A DNA stretch of 64,000 nucleotides from Lithodes maja. Lineage: Eukaryota; Arthropoda; Malacostraca; Decapoda; Lithodidae. The translations under genes were made by a program, and so were the position numbers. The notes below the pieces were generated by a model. That model made no database searches. It was not told the origin of the DNA and saw only the letters and a list, made by a program, of their open reading frames with translations. The stretch is from the NCBI GenBank assembly GCA_037953745.1, contig JBAKBP010012319.1, forward strand, positions 1 through 64,000, read 5' to 3'. Below are positions 58,605 through 64,000 of this stretch, piece after piece. Position 1 is the first letter of the stretch. The number at the start of each line of letters is the position of its first letter.

Positions 58605-59670
58605 TGAAACCGAGAGGAAAGCAGAATGAGAGTATAATTAGATGTAGAATGAGAGTTTAATTAGATGTAGAATGAGAGTTTAATTAGATACAGAATGAGA
58701 GTTTAATAAGATGCAGAATGAGTTTAATTAGATGTAGAATGAAAGTTTAATTAGATGTAGAATGAGTTTAATTATATGTAGAATGAGAGTTTAATTAGAT
58801 GTAGAATGAAAGTTTAATAAGATGCAGAATGAGAGTTTAATAAGATGCAGAATGAGAGTTTAATTTAGATGTAGAATGAGAGTTTAATAAGATGCAGAAT
58901 GAGAGTTTAATAAGATGCAGAATGAGTTTAATTAGATGTAGAATGAGAGTTTAATTAGATACAGAATGAGAGTTTAATAAGATGCAGAATGAGTTTAATT
59001 AGATGTAGAATGAGAGTTTAATTAGATGCAGAATGAGAGTTTAATTAGATGTAGAATGAAAGTTTAATTAGATGTAGAATGAGAGTTTAATTTAGATGTA
59101 GAATGAGAGTTTAATTAGATGTAGAATGAAAGTTTAATTAGATGTATAATGAGAGTTTAATTTAGATGCAGAATGAGAGTTTAATAAGATGCAGAATGAG
59201 AGTTTAATTAGATGTAGAATGAAAGTTTAATTAGATGTAGAATGAGAGTTTAATTAGATGTAGAATGAAAGTTTAATTAGATGTAGAATGAGAGTTTAAT
59301 TAGATGTAGAATAAGAGTTTAATTAGATGTAGAATGAGTTTAATTAGATGTAGAATGAGAGTTTAATTAGATACAGAATGAGAGTTTAATTAGATGTAGA
59401 ATGAGAGTTTAATTAGATGTAGAATGAGTTTAATTAGATGTAGAATCAGAGTTTAATTAGATGTAGAATGAGAGTTTAATTAGATATAGAATGAGAGTTT
59501 AATTAGATGTAGAATGAGTTTAATTAGATGTAGAATGAGAGTTTAATTAGATGTAGAATGAGTTTAATTAGATGTAGAATGAGAGTTTAATTATATATAG
59601 AATGAGTTTAATTAGATGTAGAATGAGAGTTTAATTAGATGTAGAATGAGAGTTTAATTAGATGTAGAAT
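58605..59670. repeat. Minisatellite, about 22-bp unit
   Basis: About 48 units of GTTTAATTAGATGTAGAATGA with variants (ATAAGATGCAGAATGAGA). Not coding. Confidence 0.95.
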
Positions 59671-59689
59671 GAAGGCTGAATGAAGTGAG

Positions 59690-60475
59690 AGTAAAGACAG
59701 AATTAAATTAGAATGAGTCAGAATGAAGGCAGGGTGATGCATTCACAAGGCCGAGTGATTCGGAAATGAAGGCAGAATGAAAGCTTTGAGAGTCAGAAAT
59801 GAAGGCCGGATTGACGAGGCTTGGGTGAAGGCAAAATGAAGGCAGCATGAAGTCATAAATGAAGGCCGGATTGACGAGGCTTAGGTGAAGGCAAAATAAA
59901 GGCAGAATGAAGGCAGAGTGAGTCAGAGATGAAGGCCGGGTTGACGAGGCCAAAGTGAAGGCAGAATAGAAGCAGAATGAAGGCAGAGTGAGTCAGAGAT
60001 GAAGGCCGGGTTGACCAGGCCGAAATGAAGGCAGAATGAAGGCAGAATGAAATAAAAATGAAGGCAAAATGAAAGCAGAATGAAGGCAGAGTGAAGTCGG
60101 ATGAAGGCCGGGTTGACGAGGCTAAGGTGAAGGCAGAACGAAGGCAGAATAGAAGCAGAATTAAATCAAAATTAAGGCAAAATGAAAGCAGAATGAAGGC
60201 AGAGTGAGTCAGAGATGAAGCCGGGTTGACGAGGCTAATGTGAAGGTAGAATGAAGGCAGAATAGAAGCAGAATGAAATCAAAATGAAGGCAAAATGAAA
60301 GCAGAATGAAGGCAGAGTGAGTCAGAGATGAAGGTCGGGTTGACGAGGCTAATGTGAAGGTAGAATGAAGGCAGAATAGAAGCAGAATGAAATAAAAATG
60401 AAGGCAAAATGAAAGCAGAATGAAGGCAGAGTGAGTCAGAGATGAAGGCCGGGTTGACGAGGCTAAGGTGAGTAA
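59690..60475. repeat. Satellite with about 110-bp higher-order unit
   Basis: GTGAGTCAGAGATGAAGGCC, GGGTTGACGAGGCTAAGGTG and GAATGAAGGCAGAATAGAAG recur. The AGAATGA core links it to the 22-bp minisatellite. Confidence 0.9.
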
Positions 60476-60504
60476 TGCTTCATGGGCCACCCGGGCAAAT
60501 GGAT

Positions 60505-61075
60505 TGGTGGGAGCGCAGGAGGAGGAGGAGGAGGTGAAGAAGGTCATGACGAAGGAGGAGCAGGAGGAGGAGGTGAAGAAGGTCATGACGAAGGAGGAGG
60601 AGGAGTAAGTGAAGAAGGCCACGAAGAAGGAGGAGGAGGAGGAGGTGAAGAAGGTCATGAAGAAGGAGGTGAAAAAGGCCACGAAGGAGGAGCTGGAGGA
60701 GGAGGAGGAGGAGATGAAGAAGGCCACGGAGAAGGAGGAGATGAAGAAGGCCACGAAGAAGGAGGAGGAGGAGGAGGAGGAGGTGAAGAAGGTCATGACG
60801 AAGGAGGAGCAGGAGGAGGAGGTGAAGAAGGTCATGACGAAGGAGGAGGAGGAGTAGGTGAAGAAGGCCACGATGAAGGAGGAGGAGGAGGAGGTGAAGA
60901 AGGTCATGAAGAAGGAGGTGAAAAAGGCCACGAAGGAGGAGCTGGAGGAGGAGGAGGAGATGAAGAAGGCCACGGAGAAGGAGGAGATGAAGAAGGCCAC
61001 GAAGAAGGAGGTGAAGAAGACCACGAAGAAGGAGGAGGAGATGAAGAAGGCCACGAAGAAGGAGTACAAAGGAGT
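60505..61075. repeat. GA-rich minisatellite, block 1
   Basis: Units of GGAGGAGGAGGTGAAGAAGG and TCATGACGAAGGAGG or CCACGAAGAAGGAGG. Long open frames on both strands arise because the unit lengths are multiples of three; none resembles a protein family. Confidence 0.9.
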
Positions 61076-61290
61076 ACAAAGGAAATCAAGCAACAACAGA
61101 TCCAGTGACACTCCTAGGTTGCTTGTCCTCCAAAACACTGAGGATCAAGTGTCCAAACAGTGGTTTAGAGTGGGTAAGGGAACATTGGAAAGGGAATTAC
61201 TGCCCTGGAACTAATGTCCGTGGCAGGATTAGGAAGTTAGTAGGGGACAGATGGGTTAGTAACTGAGGGGGGGATAAAATAAAGTTATTA
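61076..61290. other. Unique stretch between satellite and LINE
   Basis: No gene was recognised. It ends GGGGATAAAATAAAG, which may be the 3' tail or target of the LINE. Confidence 0.4.
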
Positions 61291-62983
61291 ATTTACAAAC
61301 GCAGTCAGTCGCGGGTTTGATGCGAGATATTTGTCTAGGCGAAGTTTAAATGAATCAACGGTGATGCAGTCTATAACGTTTCGGGGAAGCCCATTCCACA
61401 AGTTGACAACTCGATTGAAGAAGAAATTCTTAGATTCGTGCGAGTTAAAAGATTTACCAATAATTTTGCAACCGTTTCCCCGCGTGTAATTAGATTGGTC
61501 GATAGTGAAGTACTTACTACAGTTCATATTGTCGATGCCTTTGATGATTTTGAACACTTGAATTAAGTCGCCTCTTAATCTGCGCTGGGTTAAAGGAAAT
61601 AGATTTAATTATCTAAGACGCTCTTCGTATGGTTTGTTCTTTAGGCTAGGTATCATTTTGGTAACTCTACGTTGAACTCGTTCTAGCTTGTTTATATCTT
61701 TTTGGTAATAAGGGCACCAGGATTGAACGCAGTATTCCAGAAGAGGGCGGACTAAGGAATTGTAAAGGGTTAGGATAACTTCTTTGGATTTATGCTCAAA
61801 TGACCTGCCTATAAAGCCAATTATTTTGTTTGCTTTCTTAACAACTTCTGAACATTGTTGACTCGGTTTTAGGTTACTCGATATTGTTACTCCCAGATCG
61901 GTTTCTCTGTTTACATTCTTAAGCTGAGTGCCATTCATCGAATAGTTTGCTTTCTCATTTAGGTATCCGATATGTAGTACTTTACATTTATCCGCATTGA
62001 AACTCATTTGCCAAATTTGGGCCCAACATGACAATTTATCTAGATTGTGTTGCATATCGTCAACTTGTTCTTTTGAGAGTACGCTATTTGCAATTTTTGT
62101 ATCGTCAGCAAATTTTGAGATTGTACAGGTGAGACCCTCATCTATGTCGTTGATGTAAATTAGAAAGAGAATTGGTCCTAGTACCGATCCCTGGGGTACC
62201 CCGCTACTTACATTGGTCCATTTTGATGCCTTACCGTTTATGACTACTCTTTGCTTTCTGTCGCTGAGCCAATTTTCTATCCATTTCAACACACCGTCTT
62301 GTATTCCATGCGCTTTTAGTTTTAGCAGTAAACGTTTGTGGGGAACTTTGTCAAAGGCCTTTTGAAAATCAAGGTATATAATATCTACAGCTTTACTCTC
62401 ATCGTAGAGGTTGAGGATATCGTGGAAGAAGTCTAAGAGGTTTGTTAAACAGGAACGTTTTTTACGAAAGCCGTGTTGAGTATCTTTAAGTATGTTATTT
62501 TCCTCTAAGTGATTTACGAGTCTGTCTCGTATGACCGTTTCTAGCATTTTACATACAACTGAGGTTAAGCTAATTGGACGATAGTTACTGGATAGGGATT
62601 TGCTGCCTTTTTTGAATATCGGTGTTACGTTGGCTAGCTTCCACTGATCGGGCATAGTTCCAGACTGCAAGGATTTATTGAATAGTAATGTCAGTGGTTT
62701 AGAGAGCTCATCCTTAGCTTCCTTTAGAACTCTAGGCGAGATTGTATCAGGTCCAGGCGTTTTATTTACCTTGAGTTTATCTAAACAATTCAATACTTCT
62801 CTCTCTGTAACGGTGATATTGCTTAAAACATCTGAATTATCAATCTGAATCGGCGATGGTGTAGGGATATCACTGAGGTCTTCTGTTGTAAAAACTGATG
62901 CAAAGAAGGTATTGAGGGCATTACTCATTTGTTCTTCGTCTTTGGTGTATTCTCCATTTTCATCGACTAACGGTCCAACAGTT
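61291..62983 (-). mobile_element. Non-LTR retrotransposon (CR1/Jockey-like), 5'-truncated
   Basis: On the minus strand, the frame at 62,928-61,609 (439 residues) carries the RT domain: PIFKKGSKSLSSNYRPISLT, DFQKAFDKVPHKRLLLKLK, SSGVPQGSVLGPILFLIYIND, and FADDTKIA (catalytic ADD). A TAA at 61,609-61,611 replaces a Glu codon still present in the copy at 47,607; the frame then continues to 61,288. No endonuclease domain is present; the element ends at 62,983 against satellite DNA. Decapod and other invertebrate genomes carry many such elements. Confidence 0.9.
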
Positions 62984-63290
62984 GAAGGAGGAGGAGGAGG
63001 AGGAGGTGAAGAAGGTCATGACGAAGGAGGAGCAGGAGGAGGAGGTGAAGAAGGTCATGACGAAGGAGGAGGAGGAGTAGGTGAAGAAGGCCACGATGAA
63101 GGAGGAGGAGGAGGAGGTGAAGAAGGTCATGAAGAAGGAGGTGAAAAAGGCCACGAAGGAGGAGCTGGAGGAGGAGGAGGAGATGAAGAAGGCCACGGAG
63201 AAGGAGGAGATGAAGAAGGCCACGAAGAAGGAGGTGAAGAAGACCACGAAGAAGGAGGAGGAGATGAAGAAGGCCACGCAAGAGAAAGAG
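62984..63290. repeat. GA-rich minisatellite, block 2
   Basis: Nearly identical to 60,765-61,065. The LINE and about 200 bp of unique sequence separate two copies of the block. Confidence 0.85.
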
Positions 63291-64000
63291 GAGGAGGAGA
63301 AAGCGGAGGAGCTGCTGCCAGGATAGAGGCTAGGAGGAGGAGAAGAAAGAGAAGAAACTGCTGCCAAGATAGAGAGCTAGGAGATGGAAGGAGGAAGAAA
63401 GAGATGGTAAACGCAGAAGGAGGAGGAGGAGGAGATGATGAAGAAGGCCACGAAGAAAGAATATAAGAAAGAGGAGGAGCTGATGCAAGGATAGAGAGCT
63501 AGGAGATGGAAGGAGAAAGATGAGATGGTAAACGCAGGAATGGATAGGTAGTTGAGGAGATGAGGAAGGCTACACAGAACGATAATAAGGGGAGAAGAGA
63601 CGGTAAGGAAGAGGAAAATGAAAAAGACGCAAACATGAGAAAGAGGAGGAGTGATGTGGAAAATACACAAGAATAAGAAAGAGGTGAGGAGGGAAGATGA
63701 TAACAGGAGAAAGAGGAAGATAAAACACCACAGATAAAAAAATGAGGATGAAGTATAGGAAGACGACAAAGACGAAAGAAGATGGGAGGTGAAAGACATG
63801 CCATCTGTCTTTCCCTCATACTATGATTTAAGCTGCTTCAAGCTTCGTGTGTTCAGACATTTTGACTCTAAACGTACCTTTGAATTGAAAAATTGTAAAT
63901 TAAATAAAAAATAGTGCCGTTGCAAAGGCTTATCCTTCAATACTTCATCTGACTATCGCTCTTTCAACTTGTGGCCCCTCGAGGAGGGAGTACTTGTTAT
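63291..64000. other. GA-rich degenerate sequence, no supported gene
   Basis: A-G-rich on the plus strand to about 63,800 (duplicated pieces around GAGAGCTAGGAGATGGAAGG), then about 200 bp of unique sequence. Open frames on either strand are low-complexity. Confidence 0.5.

Noticed and set aside
60209..63466. Several 100-310-residue frames in GA-rich DNA, both strands
   Set aside because: Low-complexity translation of short repeats with units of a multiple of three; no start context and no family resemblance.
1..64000. tRNA or rRNA genes
   Set aside because: No cloverleaf or conserved ribosomal segment was recognised on either strand by eye; a tRNA scan would be needed to exclude them.

Overview
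The window is eukaryotic, almost certainly invertebrate and probably decapod-crustacean DNA. It splits into two unlike parts. Positions 1 to 38,372 look like a decaying endogenous copy of a large double-stranded DNA virus, with a nimavirus-like (white spot syndrome virus relative) origin as my best guess. Positions 38,373 to 64,000 are ordinary host DNA packed with transposable elements and satellites. The viral reading rests on compact, mostly intronless genes on both strands, TATA boxes about 50 to 110 bases before the start codons, a palindromic poly(A) module reused between genes, tandem gene families, interspersed repeat arrays, and a 2445-residue protein with superfamily 3 helicase motifs. 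No database search was possible, so the family name is an inference.

Layout of the viral-like part: a Pro/Thr-rich protein ending in a tyrosine-recombinase core-binding domain (0.9-3.0 kb); repeats and gene fragments (3-5 kb); an intronless VIT+VWA protein (5.3-7.1 kb); a gene family seen once with an in-frame stop (8.0-8.8 kb), once with a clear spliceosomal intron (21.0-22.1 kb), and as three decayed fragments; a RING-like protein (9.5-11.0 kb); an amplified array of promoter plus acidic/lysine-rich genes separated by about 70-bp minisatellites (11.7-20.5 kb); a Cys-rich gene split at a homopolymer (15.8-17.1 kb); a histone H2A-like gene driven by the same promoter module (22.3-22.5 kb); two TAZ zinc-finger genes (23.3-24.6 kb); the giant helicase (26.2-33.5 kb); two duplicated Pro-rich genes (33.6-34.3 kb); a DDE integrase with a Cys-rich tail (34.5-35.9 kb); a membrane-anchored protein (36.0-36.5 kb); a gene whose start codon sits directly on a splice donor (36.6-37.8 kb); and a gene cut by an LTR (37.9-38.4 kb).

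Layout of the host part: LTR retrotransposon 1 (38,373-47,606) has one intact 1.7-kresidue gag-pol frame with integrase BEFORE reverse transcriptase, the rare Gmr1-type order within Ty3/gypsy. LTR retrotransposon 2 (49,743-58,224) is a relative with near-identical LTRs but a pol that is shortened and rearranged while still one open frame, so it looks non-autonomous yet recently mobile. It is nested inside one of three foldback elements bounded by TTAA. The remainder is a non-LTR retrotransposon with a full reverse transcriptase domain, a 5'-truncated second copy, and large minisatellites.

How the viral-like genes may work together: H2A-like, acidic-repeat and lysine/S-T-P-repeat proteins share one promoter module and partly one coding module. 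Together with the TAZ (CBP/p300-type) fingers they suggest a set of proteins aimed at host chromatin or transcription. That is inference. Most loci carry some damage, so this copy is probably a fossil.
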